Below, piece after piece: positions 8,439-16,359 of a stretch of DNA of 64,000 nucleotides. This stretch comes from JAVBJV01 sp031555315 (GTDB lineage Bacteria; Pseudomonadota; Alphaproteobacteria; Acetobacterales; Acetobacteraceae): NCBI GenBank assembly GCA_031555315.1, contig JAVBUO010000008.1, positions 154,574 through 218,573 of the forward strand. Direction: 5' to 3'. Numbering within the stretch: position 1 is the first letter of the stretch; every line of letters starts with the position of its first letter. The translations under genes and the position numbers were made by a program. Below the pieces are notes generated by a model. It did not search any database and had not been told where the DNA came from. It saw nothing but the letters and a program-made list of their open reading frames with translations.

Positions 8439-9218
8439 ATGACACGCACAGTTTTGACGTTTTGGTCTAGAAACTTTCTCCTTTTCCCGGCGCTGTTACT
8501 TGCTGCGTGCCTGGAAAGCGGTCTGGCGACCGGAGATGCCGCGGGAACGCCTGCGCCACGTGTCTATACCACGCCATTCCCGGCCGCACGTCTGTCGGCG
8601 GCGCGCCGCAGCACGCCGGAGACACCGCCTGAACAGCCCGCTGCGCCGGCACAGCAACAGACCGCGACCGCACCACAACCGACCTCCATTCCCTTGCCGC
8701 CACAAACCCCGGCGGCCCCCGAACAACAGGCGGGCGCTTCCCCGGCTCTCACCGGCTCCTCTGAACCTGTCGCGGCGCCCGCGCCTTCGCCACAACAGCA
8801 GACATATACACAGCCGCAAACGCAGCCCCTCGCCCCCGATACGGCATTTCCGCCCGCCCAGGCAGGAGGAAGCGATGCCATGGCCAGCGTTCCAGCGGTT
8901 CCGGTCGCCCCGCCACCGGTCATCCCGGCGGTGCCGGCGCAGCCGCTGCGCGACCAGAGCAGCCCTTCGATTCGGCGGTATATCGGGCAGAATGCCGATG
9001 CCATCGCCAGTACTTTCGGCACGCCGTCCCGCAACACCCCCTCGGGAACGGGGGCCAACTGGATCTATGAAAGCGGAGGCTGCCGTCTGAGCGTCATGAT
9101 CTTCCCGGAGGTCGCAACCGGCAGACAGCGGGTTGCTTTTGCGGAAATGCAGATGCCTGGTGATACCGGTGCGACAACCCAAGCCTGTATTTCACATCTT
9201 CGCGCCTCGCGCCGATAA
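8439..9218 (+). CDS. Pro/Ala/Gln-rich lipoprotein with small C-terminal domain, module copy 1
   Basis: This encodes 259 residues. The N-terminus is a lipoprotein signal (hydrophobic LLFPALLLAAC, lipidated Cys24). Residues about 30-175 are a low-complexity linker of Pro, Ala, Gln and Thr that could span the periplasm. Residues about 178-253 form a compact domain: YIGQNADAIASTFGTP, then W-I-Y-E-S, GCRLSVMIFPE and a terminal cysteine region (ACISHLR). This layout resembles small SmpA/BamE-like domains (IG..FG.P..W.Y..C.L), but that is a pattern resemblance only. The same domain recurs in the lipoprotein at 10675. The start at 8439 was set by the lipobox; the upstream frame runs through the tRNA. 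The partner is the sensor-like gene 42 nt downstream. The function is unknown. Confidence 0.75.
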   Translation: MTRTVLTFWSRNFLLFPALLLAACLESGLATGDAAGTPAPRVYTTPFPAARLSAARRSTPETPPEQPAAPAQQQTATAPQPTSIPLPPQTPAAPEQQAGASPALTGSSEPVAAPAPSPQQQTYTQPQTQPLAPDTAFPPAQAGGSDAMASVPAVPVAPPPVIPAVPAQPLRDQSSPSIRRYIGQNADAIASTFGTPSRNTPSGTGANWIYESGGCRLSVMIFPEVATGRQRVAFAEMQMPGDTGATTQACISHLRASRR

Positions 9219-9260
9219 AAAGACTAAGTATGCAAGCGGATTTCATATAAAGATCGTATT

Positions 9261-10538
9261 ATGACAAAAGCCGTTCGTTTCCTGTGCGTGCCATTTGCCG
9301 TTCTGCTGCTCGCCGGCGGCTTTGCGTGGATGGCCTATTTTTCCGCCTCCCGGCTGGAAGATTCCGATCGCTGGCTGCGAAACATCGTGCACCAGCAGGC
9401 TGCGGAAGAAGCGCTGCTCGTCATGCACGCGCTCGACACACAACTGGAGGCCTTCCAGCCGGAAGAGGTCGCACCGTTACAGGAGCGGGTGCGTGAACTG
9501 GCTGGATCGACGCGGGTGATCCGTCTGGTCATCGGCATTCCCGACGCATCGGGGGAAAACCTGATGCTGGTCGCGTCCGAGCCGCCGATTCAGGCCGGCT
9601 CGCCCGACGAGAGGCGCATTTTCGATTCCATCCTCGCCCAGGTGCGTGAACTGCCGCCGTCCAGTAACGGGCGGACGAGCTGCTCCGGCTATCTGCCGTT
9701 CAACGTTCAGCCCGCCACGCGCGACGGGCAGCGCCTGACATCGATCGCCATGCAGGAATCCGCCGCCGGATGCTGGCGTATTCTGGTTGGCTGGCGCGAA
9801 AGATCCGCTATCCGCACGACGATGGATGCGTCGTTCTGGAGCATGCCGCAGATGCAGGAAATCATCATGGCCGCTACCACGGTGGCCGGGCTGGCGCTTT
9901 TCCTGCTGATCGTCGTCGGCGCCATCATGGCACGCGTGGGCAACTCCGCAACGGCACGGCCGCGGCAGGGAGAAGCCGCATCCGACAGCCTGTCTCCGCG
10001 GAAGCGCCAGCAGGCCGAGCAACTCACCACGGAGCTGGAACATTTTTTCCAGCTGGTTTCACAGCGTCTGCCCGACGTGTCCAGCAAAGGCCAGTCGAAG
10101 CTCATGGGGCTTATCCTGGCCGCGCAACAGATCCGGAACATCGTGACCTCGGGCGCCTCGCCTGTTGGCGCCACCCACCCGCCGCCCGCAGACGCTTCGG
10201 CTCCAGCTTCGGACACGCCGGACATGGACGTGGAACTCGCCGTCACAACGCTGAAACAGGCCGAGGAAAGCGCGGAAGCCGAAGCAGAAACGGACGTCGA
10301 AGCCGAACCGTCTGCCACACCGGAAGAACGACCCGAAGCCCCAGTGGAATCGGATTTCGCGACAATGCCGGAACAAACCACCTCGGCCGAGAGCGGCATT
10401 CCGCAGCCGGAAGAAACACCGGAACCGGAACCAGTTTCCGAAACCGAGCAGGCGGCGCGTCAGCTTCATGCATCCACGTTTGCACCGCCGCCCATTCCCC
10501 GGGCATCGGAACCGGTAACCGAAACGGGGGCGAGATAA
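9261..10538 (+). CDS. Two-TM sensor-like membrane protein without kinase domain, module copy 1
   Basis: This encodes 425 residues. TM1 lies at about 7-29 and TM2 at about 200-222, enclosing a periplasmic domain of about 170 residues. That domain contains RVRELAGSTRVIRLVIGIP, a CSG cysteine and GCWRILVGW. The same blocks occur at the same spacing in the protein at 11624, so the two are paralogues. The cytoplasmic part has a short helical segment (EQLTTELEHFFQLVSQ) reminiscent of a dimerisation helix. It is followed by about 100 acidic, Pro/Glu-rich residues and no ATPase motifs. It looks like a receptor that has lost, or never had, a catalytic domain. A strong terminator follows it. Ligand and output are unknown. 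Confidence 0.75.
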   Translation: MTKAVRFLCVPFAVLLLAGGFAWMAYFSASRLEDSDRWLRNIVHQQAAEEALLVMHALDTQLEAFQPEEVAPLQERVRELAGSTRVIRLVIGIPDASGENLMLVASEPPIQAGSPDERRIFDSILAQVRELPPSSNGRTSCSGYLPFNVQPATRDGQRLTSIAMQESAAGCWRILVGWRERSAIRTTMDASFWSMPQMQEIIMAATTVAGLALFLLIVVGAIMARVGNSATARPRQGEAASDSLSPRKRQQAEQLTTELEHFFQLVSQRLPDVSSKGQSKLMGLILAAQQIRNIVTSGASPVGATHPPPADASAPASDTPDMDVELAVTTLKQAEESAEAEAETDVEAEPSATPEERPEAPVESDFATMPEQTTSAESGIPQPEETPEPEPVSETEQAARQLHASTFAPPPIPRASEPVTETGAR

Positions 10539-10542
10539 CGGA

Positions 10543-10577
10543 AAACCCCGCATCACAATCGAGGATGCGGGGTTTTT
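10543..10577 (+). terminator. Rho-independent terminator after the first sensor-like gene
   Basis: A 12-bp stem (AAACCCCGCATC with GATGCGGGGTTT) and a 9-nt loop are followed by a T-run. It begins 5 nt after the stop codon and separates module copy 1 from copy 2. Confidence 0.9.
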
Positions 10578-10615
10578 CTGGCTGTTCTTGCCACCGCCAG
10601 CAATCGACCGCGTCT

Positions 10616-10635
10616 TTCGGGACATCGTTCCCGAA
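10616..10635. promoter_or_regulatory. Perfect inverted repeat upstream of second lipoprotein gene
   Basis: TTCGGGA-N6-TCCCGAA lies about 40 nt before the proposed start at 10675. A position between a terminator and the next gene suggests an operator, but no binding protein is indicated and no recognisable -35/-10 pair overlaps it. Confidence 0.35.
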
Positions 10636-10674
10636 GGGCATTTTGTAACAGATGTCTTATTTAGAGTGTGCCCG

Positions 10675-11460
10675 ATGCATTATACTGGCTTGCTGACTGG
10701 GTTGACGCTTGGCGCATGTGTCTTGACCGGTTGTTCCAGTTCCAACAATTCTACGCTGTCCTCGTTTCTATGGTCCGACGTTTCCCCGGCCGCAACGAAC
10801 ACGCCGCGGAACATGCGGCTGGCAAATCAGGGCCGGACAGCCCAGAATCAGGCACAGCGTGCCCAGATGTCCACGGCGCGCACCCCGGACAGTCTCAATC
10901 AGAGCGCGTCAGCCCGCACATTCGTTTCCGCCGATGTTGCGGCACAGGCGCATGTTCCGCAACGACTGGCACAAACCGCCGGTTCTCCGGTTGCGCCTGC
11001 TGCACCCCATGCCGCCGTCGCAGCTGTTCCCCAGGCAGCGCCTCCATCCGATGTCATCACCGCATCTCCTGTTCCCGCGACCCCCGTTCCCGCGCCCCCG
11101 AGCCCCGTTCAGCAAGTCGCGGATGCCCCTATCCAGGCCATCGAATCCGACCTGCCGGAAACGGTCACGGCGTCGAACGCGGCGACATCCGCCATCACAC
11201 CGTCACTGCCGGCCTTCAACGCACGCAGCTATGTCGGCCGTCCGGCCAGCAGTATCATCAGCACGTTCGGCCCCCCCGCCAGCCGGACACAGGTCGGCGC
11301 GGGCGAGCGCTGGATCTATAACAGCAACGGCTGCCGCCTGAATGTCCTGATCTTCCCGGAAGCCAGAACGGGGCAGCAGCGCGTGACCCACGCCGATCTG
11401 CAGCCCGGGGCGGGCAGCTCTGTCCAGGCCTGCACAGAACAACTACACTTACGCAGATGA
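10675..11460 (+). CDS. Pro/Ala-rich lipoprotein with small C-terminal domain, module copy 2
   Basis: This encodes 261 residues. The signal ends in the lipobox LTGC (Cys20), followed by SSSNNSTLSS. A Pro/Ala/Val-rich linker leads to a C-terminal domain from about residue 180. That domain matches the lipoprotein at 8439 almost block for block (YVGRPASSIISTFGPP, RWIYNSNGCRLNVLIFPE, TGQQRV, VQACTEQL). Both conserved cysteines of the domain are kept. The start at 10675 follows from the signal peptide; a longer frame begins at 10588 but lacks a ribosome-binding site. It is followed by the second sensor-like gene, repeating the order of copy 1. The function is unknown; an outer-membrane or periplasm-spanning partner of the sensor is plausible. 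Confidence 0.75.
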   Translation: MHYTGLLTGLTLGACVLTGCSSSNNSTLSSFLWSDVSPAATNTPRNMRLANQGRTAQNQAQRAQMSTARTPDSLNQSASARTFVSADVAAQAHVPQRLAQTAGSPVAPAAPHAAVAAVPQAAPPSDVITASPVPATPVPAPPSPVQQVADAPIQAIESDLPETVTASNAATSAITPSLPAFNARSYVGRPASSIISTFGPPASRTQVGAGERWIYNSNGCRLNVLIFPEARTGQQRVTHADLQPGAGSSVQACTEQLHLRR

Positions 11461-11623
11461 ACGGACAGTTTTCCGAAATATCGCTTGCTCATTGCCCTCT
11501 GCTCTCTTCCGTTTTGCAGACCAAGGGAAGATTTCGTCCGGCCGTGAATTGTTCCGAGGAACGTCCCCGAAAGGCAGATCCGGTTCGAACGGAACGGCCG
11601 CACCCGAACCAGGAGCTTCTTCC

Positions 11624-13189
11624 ATGAGCTTACGCCGCCCCCCTTCTCTGCTGCTGTATCTGCCCCTGCTGGTGCTGTTTTTCCTGGGAAGTTTCTTTTT
11701 CATCAACACACGGGTGGGAACGGCGAGTGATACGGTCCGCCGGCTGGCATTGCAGCAGGCGAACGACGACATCGACGTCGTCGGGAATGCGCTGCGTGCC
11801 GACCTGCTGAATTTCCAGCAGGACAACATCGCCGCCTTGCAGTCCCGGGTACAGGACATGGCGGGGACGACGCGCGTGATTCAGCTGGTGCTGAACATAC
11901 CTGGCGAGGACGGGGAAATCCCCATCCTGATCGCCGCCGCCCCTTCGCTCGATGCGACGGATTCCCCCGAGGCAGTGTTCGATTCCATCAATGCCCGGCT
12001 CGCCCCGCTGACACGGACGCAATCGAACGCTCTGGAAACCTGTTCCGGAAAAGTGCCGATCGATCCGGGCACAACCCTGGGGCGGAACCAGAAACTGACC
12101 GGGATCGCATTGCAGGCCTCTCCTTCAGGATGCTGGCGCATTCTGGTCGCCTGGCAGCAGGGCACGGCGATCGACACGCTGGTGCGCAGCCTGCCGCTGT
12201 CGACATTCGGCCCCATGCAGCAGGTCACCGCCGCCATCATTCTGACGGCCATCTTCGCGCTGGCGCTGTTCGCCGTCATGCATCTGCATTTCACCCGTTA
12301 CGTCAGAGCGACCACACCGCAACTTCAGCAGGTGCCCCTCTCATCCGTGGTCGGCAAGCCCGAAGAGCCGCCGCCCGCGGCAAAGGACAGCACGCCGGCA
12401 CCGCCGATTCCCGTCGCCGAAAGCGCGCTCGGCGCGATGGAGATGTTGATCGCCGCGGCCCGCAAGGGACTGCCGCGCGATACGGAAAAGGCCAGGTTGC
12501 GGCTGGAAACCATCATCGCCGACATCGAACATATCCGTCACAATCTGGCCAACGGCCTGCTCACCGAGCAAGAAAACCGGCTCGGCGACACGCCGGACGA
12601 CGAATTGGAGCCGCTGCCCCCGCCTCCTTCGGTCATCAATCTGTCGCAGCAGACCACGCGCGCCCTGCAGACCCTGCAGGCGACGTTCGAGGAACACGGG
12701 ATCATCCTGTCCCCCGCCATCTTCCCGGATGTGCAGATCCACGGCATCGCGACACAGACCGGCGACATGGTCACCCGCCTGCTGGAACGCGCCGCCGCCG
12801 AAACCGAGGCCGCCGATACGCTGATAGTCCGGGTCTGGGGTCAGGACGGCTGGGCCTTCCTGCAGACCGAAGGGGTGAAGAACGCCTCGCGGACGCAGGA
12901 TGCTGAAGACGACGCCGAGGCGGAGCCCCCGGAAGAGCCCCCGGAAAAACCGGCTTCGGATGCGGATTCCGAAGATTCTCCTGCCGCTGAAGCGGCCCCA
13001 GAAGCCGGGACGGAAGCCGATATCGAAGACGGCACCGCGCCCATCAAGATACACCCGCACGATTACGATGTTGCGCTGCAAGGGCTGTCACACGATGCGA
13101 CATCGATGAACGGCAACCTGGTCGTCGAGGTGCTGCCCGGAGAAACCACCAGCGTCCGGCTGACGATCTATCTGCCCGCCGCCGTCTGA
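11624..13189 (+). CDS. Two-TM sensor with degenerate histidine-kinase-like core, module copy 2
   Basis: This encodes 521 residues, with AGGAGC eight nt before the start. TM1 lies at about 8-29 and TM2 at about 200-222, enclosing the same periplasmic domain as the protein at 9261 (RVQDMAGTTRVIQLVLNIP, TCSG, GCWRILVAW). Residues about 269-312 form an amphipathic helix (IADIEHIRHNLANGLL) where a DHp domain would sit. Residues about 360-420 and 480-521 resemble a worn HATPase_c fold ending in VRLTIYLPAAV, much like kinase C-termini. An acidic Glu/Pro/Ala insert of about 45 residues (about 426-472) interrupts it. I see no clear H-E/D phosphoacceptor box, N box or glycine-rich G boxes. A pseudokinase receptor is the best description. 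Confidence 0.7.
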   Translation: MSLRRPPSLLLYLPLLVLFFLGSFFFINTRVGTASDTVRRLALQQANDDIDVVGNALRADLLNFQQDNIAALQSRVQDMAGTTRVIQLVLNIPGEDGEIPILIAAAPSLDATDSPEAVFDSINARLAPLTRTQSNALETCSGKVPIDPGTTLGRNQKLTGIALQASPSGCWRILVAWQQGTAIDTLVRSLPLSTFGPMQQVTAAIILTAIFALALFAVMHLHFTRYVRATTPQLQQVPLSSVVGKPEEPPPAAKDSTPAPPIPVAESALGAMEMLIAAARKGLPRDTEKARLRLETIIADIEHIRHNLANGLLTEQENRLGDTPDDELEPLPPPPSVINLSQQTTRALQTLQATFEEHGIILSPAIFPDVQIHGIATQTGDMVTRLLERAAAETEAADTLIVRVWGQDGWAFLQTEGVKNASRTQDAEDDAEAEPPEEPPEKPASDADSEDSPAAEAAPEAGTEADIEDGTAPIKIHPHDYDVALQGLSHDATSMNGNLVVEVLPGETTSVRLTIYLPAAV

Positions 13190-13204
13190 GTCACCCCGTC
13201 ACAT

Positions 13205-13232
13205 CCCCCATCGCCACGGCGATGGGGGTTTT
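13205..13232. terminator. Bidirectional terminator between sensor gene and phoB
   Basis: The stem CCCCCATCGCC / GGCGATGGGGG with a 2-nt loop is followed by TTTT on the plus strand. It sits in the 42-bp gap between the convergent 11624-13189 gene and phoB and overlaps the last base of the phoB stop. Confidence 0.85.
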
Positions 13233-13939
13233 CATTCCGTATCCAGAGCATAGCCGGCAGCGCGCACGGTGCGGATCAGGTCCGCCTCGCCTTCGGCGTT
13301 GATGGCGCGCCGCAAACGCCGGATGTGAACATCCACCGTGCGCAGCTCGACATGAATGTCCTGCCCCCAGACGCCGTTCAGCAAATCCTCGCGCGTGAAG
13401 ACACGGCGCGGCCGCTGCATGAAGAATTCCAACAGCCGGAACTCGGTCGGTCCCAACGAGACGGTACGCCCGTTGCGCTGCACGCGCATCGTTTCCAGAT
13501 CCATTTTCAGATCGGCGAACGTCAGCGTTTCCCGTGCCGCCGCACCACCGGTGCGGCGCAGCAGCGCACGCACCCGTGCCAGCAGCGCGTCGATGCTGAA
13601 CGGTTTGGTAATGTAATCGTCCGCACCGATATCCAGCGCCCGCACCGCATCCTGGTCTTCCGTGCGCGCCGTCACGATGATCACCGGCAGCGACCGGGTC
13701 GCCGGCTGGCGGCGCAACTGGCGGCAGACCTCGATCCCGGACAGCGCCGGCAACATCCAGTCGAGCAACACCAGATCGGGTTTTTCCTCGGCGATCTTCA
13801 GCAGCGCTTCCTGACCATCGCTCGCCTCGTCGACCGAGAACCCCTGCTTTTCCAGATTGTAGCGCAGCAGCGTCACCAGATCGGCCTCGTCCTCGACCAC
13901 CAGAATGCGCGGCTTCTGCAATGCGGAAATAACCTCCAC
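13232..13939 (-). CDS. phoB: Phosphate regulon response regulator PhoB
   Basis: This encodes 235 residues, OmpR/PhoB class. The N-terminal receiver domain has the acidic pair in VVEDEADLV, the phosphoacceptor Asp in LVLLDWMLP, the conserved Thr in IIVTARTED and the Lys in YITKPF. The C-terminal winged helix carries GPTEFRLLEFFMQRP, REDLLNGVWG and RTVDVHIRRLRRAI, which are typical PhoB strings. The start is GTG at 13939, overlapping the phoU stop by one base. When phosphorylated it binds Pho boxes such as the one upstream of pstS. No phoR lies in the window, so the cognate kinase must be encoded elsewhere or replaced. Confidence 0.93.
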   Translation of the reverse strand: MEVISALQKPRILVVEDEADLVTLLRYNLEKQGFSVDEASDGQEALLKIAEEKPDLVLLDWMLPALSGIEVCRQLRRQPATRSLPVIIVTARTEDQDAVRALDIGADDYITKPFSIDALLARVRALLRRTGGAAARETLTFADLKMDLETMRVQRNGRTVSLGPTEFRLLEFFMQRPRRVFTREDLLNGVWGQDIHVELRTVDVHIRRLRRAINAEGEADLIRTVRAAGYALDTE

Positions 13940-14646
13940 TACCCAGGCACCACGGACTGGGGCGTCGGCAATCCGCCTTTCGGGCGTTCAGTGTCCAGTT
14001 CGGTGCCGGTGACGGCGTAATGGACCATCTCGGCAATGTTGGTCACGTGATCGCCGGCCCGTTCGAAGTTCTTCGCGATGAACAGCAGGTGCGTCGCCAC
14101 GGTGATGTTGCGCGGATCTTCCATCATATGGGTTAGCAGTTCACGGAAAATGCCGTTGTACACGTCATCGATCTGCTGATCGCTGACCCACACCTGCCGC
14201 GCCCGCTCGGCATCGCTGAATACCAGCGCATCGATCGCGTTCTTCAGATTCTCCAGCACCATGCGCGAGATACGCTGAAATCCGTTCAGACTGGCAAACG
14301 CCGGATGCTGTGCCAGGATCAACGTGCGCTTGGCTGCATTCTTCGCGTAATCGCCGATGCGCTCCAGCTCGCCGGCAATCTTGATCGCCGCCACGGTGAT
14401 ACGCAGATCCACCGCCATCGGCTGGCGTAGCGCCAGGATCTGGATGGCAAAGTTTTCCACCTGCCGCTCCAGCGTATCGATCCGCTTGTCGCCGGCGCGC
14501 ACCTGCGTGGCCAGTTCGGTGTCGTGATGGATCAGCGCCGTCACCGCATCCTGCATCTGCGTTTCCACCAGGCCGCCCATCTGCGACAGCAGGTCGCGCA
14601 GCTTGTGCAGGTCCTTGTCGTACGCACTGACGATATGCTCCGCCAT
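13939..14646 (-). CDS. phoU: Phosphate transport system regulator PhoU
   Basis: This encodes 235 residues, an all-helical protein with two PhoU repeats (MGGLVETQMQDAVTAL, DKRIDTLERQVENFAIQILALRQP, GDYAKNAAKRTL, FERAGDHVTNIAE). The metal-binding E/D-x3-D type pattern (ERIGDYAKN and ERAGDHVTN) occurs in both halves. It connects the Pst transporter to the PhoR/PhoB system. The ATG at 14646 was preferred over a TTG at 14664 because GAGGAG lies six nt upstream; this places the gene 10 nt after pstB. Confidence 0.94.
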   Translation of the reverse strand: MAEHIVSAYDKDLHKLRDLLSQMGGLVETQMQDAVTALIHHDTELATQVRAGDKRIDTLERQVENFAIQILALRQPMAVDLRITVAAIKIAGELERIGDYAKNAAKRTLILAQHPAFASLNGFQRISRMVLENLKNAIDALVFSDAERARQVWVSDQQIDDVYNGIFRELLTHMMEDPRNITVATHLLFIAKNFERAGDHVTNIAEMVHYAVTGTELDTERPKGGLPTPQSVVPG

Positions 14647-14656
14647 TTCCAACTCC

Positions 14657-15490
14657 TCAGCCAAACCGGCCGGTGATGTACTGCTGCGTTTTTTCCTGCC
14701 GGGGAGCGGTGAAGATCTGCCCGACCGGGCCCACCTCCACCAGTTCGCCCAGATAGAAGAACGCCACCTGATCCGCGCAGCGCGCGGCCTGTTGCATGTT
14801 ATGCGTCACGATCACGATCGTATAGTCGCGCTTCAGCTCGTCGATCAGCTCCTCGATCTTTAGCGTGCTGATCGGGTCCAGCGCCGAGGTCGGCTCGTCG
14901 AACAGGATCACCTCGGGCCGCACCGCGATGGTGCGCGCGATACACAGGCGCTGCTGCTGCCCGCCGGACAGGCCCATGGCGCTGCTGTTCAGCCGGTCCT
15001 TCGCCTCGTTCCACAGAGCGGCACGGGTCAGCGACCATTCGACGCGTTCATCCATCTCGGCGCGGCTGATGCGTTCATGCATCTTCACGCCGAATGCGAT
15101 GTTGTCGTAGATCGACATCGGAAACGGCGTCGGCTTCTGGAACACCATGCCGACGCGCGCGCGCAGCATGTTCAGGTCCAGCTCATCGGCTATGATATTG
15201 ACACCATCCATCATCACCGCACCCGTCGCATGCTGGCCCGGATACAGGCTGTACATACGGTTCAGCACGCGCAGCAGCGTGGACTTGCCGCAGCCCGACG
15301 GACCGATCATCCCGGTGACCTGGCGTTCGGGCACCGTCAGGTCGATGCCTTTCAGCGCGCGGTGCGTGCCGTAGTAGAAATCCAGATTCTCCACCGAGAT
15401 CCGCGCCGCATGCGCTTCCTCTGGCGCGCGCTGGGCGACGGCGCCGAAGCCGGCGGCTCTGCTCATCACATTGCTGTCCATTCTGTTCAT
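14657..15490 (-). CDS. pstB: Phosphate ABC transporter ATP-binding protein
   Basis: This encodes 277 residues. The Walker A is GPSGCGKSTLLR, the Q loop lies in VGMVFQKPTPFPMSIYDN, the ABC signature is LSGGQQQR and the Walker B is VILFDEPTSALDP; the H loop is in IVTHNMQQA. The FPMSIYDNIAFG and GLSGGQQQRLCIAR strings are specific to PstB. It powers high-affinity phosphate import with PstA and PstC. The start at 15490 overlaps the pstA stop (ATGA); the N-terminus has about 25 extra residues before the ABC core, and an internal Met (MDSNV) is an alternative start. Confidence 0.96.
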   Translation of the reverse strand: MNRMDSNVMSRAAGFGAVAQRAPEEAHAARISVENLDFYYGTHRALKGIDLTVPERQVTGMIGPSGCGKSTLLRVLNRMYSLYPGQHATGAVMMDGVNIIADELDLNMLRARVGMVFQKPTPFPMSIYDNIAFGVKMHERISRAEMDERVEWSLTRAALWNEAKDRLNSSAMGLSGGQQQRLCIARTIAVRPEVILFDEPTSALDPISTLKIEELIDELKRDYTIVIVTHNMQQAARCADQVAFFYLGELVEVGPVGQIFTAPRQEKTQQYITGRFG

Positions 15491-16359
15491 CCCTTCGCCC
15501 CGCCACGTAGCAGAGCGCGCGCAATCAGGTTGATGCCCAGCACCCCCACGGTGATCAGCAGCGCGCCCGTCCAGGCAAGCTGCACCAGATCGTCGTTGGG
15601 GGTGGCGGCGTACTGGTAGATCGTCACCGGCAGGCTGGCCATCGCACTGGTCAGATCCGTGGACCAGCGCTGGTTGCCGAACGACGTGAAGATCAGCGGC
15701 GCGGTCTCGCCGGCGATGCGCGCCACCGCCAGCAGAATGCCGGTGATGATGCCGTGCTTCGCGGCCGGATAACAGACGAAGCGGATCATCTTCCATTTCG
15801 GCGCGCCGAGCCCGATCGCCGCCTCGCGCAGCGTGTCGGGGATCAGGCGCAGCATGTCCTCGGTCGTGCGCACCACCACGGGAACGACCAGAATCGCCAG
15901 CGCGATCCCGCCCGCCCAGGCCGAAAATCCGCCCGTATGCAGCACCATGGCCTGATACACGAACAGCCCGACCAGAATCGACGGGGCCGACATCAGCATG
16001 TCGGACACGAACCGCACCAGATTGCCGAACGCCGACTTGCGCGCGTATTCCGCCAGATAGGTACCGACCATCAAGCCGATCGGCGTGCCGATCGCCGTGC
16101 CGATCGCGGTCTGGATCAGCGAGCCGACGATCGCGTTCAACAGGCCGCCATTGCTGCCCGACGCGCCCATCGAGCGCGTGAACACGTTCAGCGACAACCC
16201 GCCGATGCCGTTCACCAGCAGCGTGGCCAGGATCCATACCAGATATATCAGCCCGAACGCGGTCATCGCGACGGCAAACACACTGGCCGCCTTGTCGATC
16301 ATGCGGCGGCGGCGCGCCACGGCGGTTCTGGCGATAAAGGGGTTCTGCATCGTGCTCAT
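15487..16359 (-). CDS. pstA: Phosphate ABC transporter permease PstA
   Basis: This encodes 290 residues with six predicted membrane helices. The binding-protein-dependent transport signature is around EAAIGLGAPKWKMIRFVCYPAAK (EAA loop), followed by GIITGILLAVARIAGETAPL, which is characteristic of PstA. It is the inner-membrane channel half that pairs with PstC. The start overlaps the pstC stop by 4 nt and the stop overlaps pstB by 4 nt, so translation is coupled along the operon. Confidence 0.95.
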   Translation of the reverse strand: MSTMQNPFIARTAVARRRRMIDKAASVFAVAMTAFGLIYLVWILATLLVNGIGGLSLNVFTRSMGASGSNGGLLNAIVGSLIQTAIGTAIGTPIGLMVGTYLAEYARKSAFGNLVRFVSDMLMSAPSILVGLFVYQAMVLHTGGFSAWAGGIALAILVVPVVVRTTEDMLRLIPDTLREAAIGLGAPKWKMIRFVCYPAAKHGIITGILLAVARIAGETAPLIFTSFGNQRWSTDLTSAMASLPVTIYQYAATPNDDLVQLAWTGALLITVGVLGINLIARALLRGGAKG

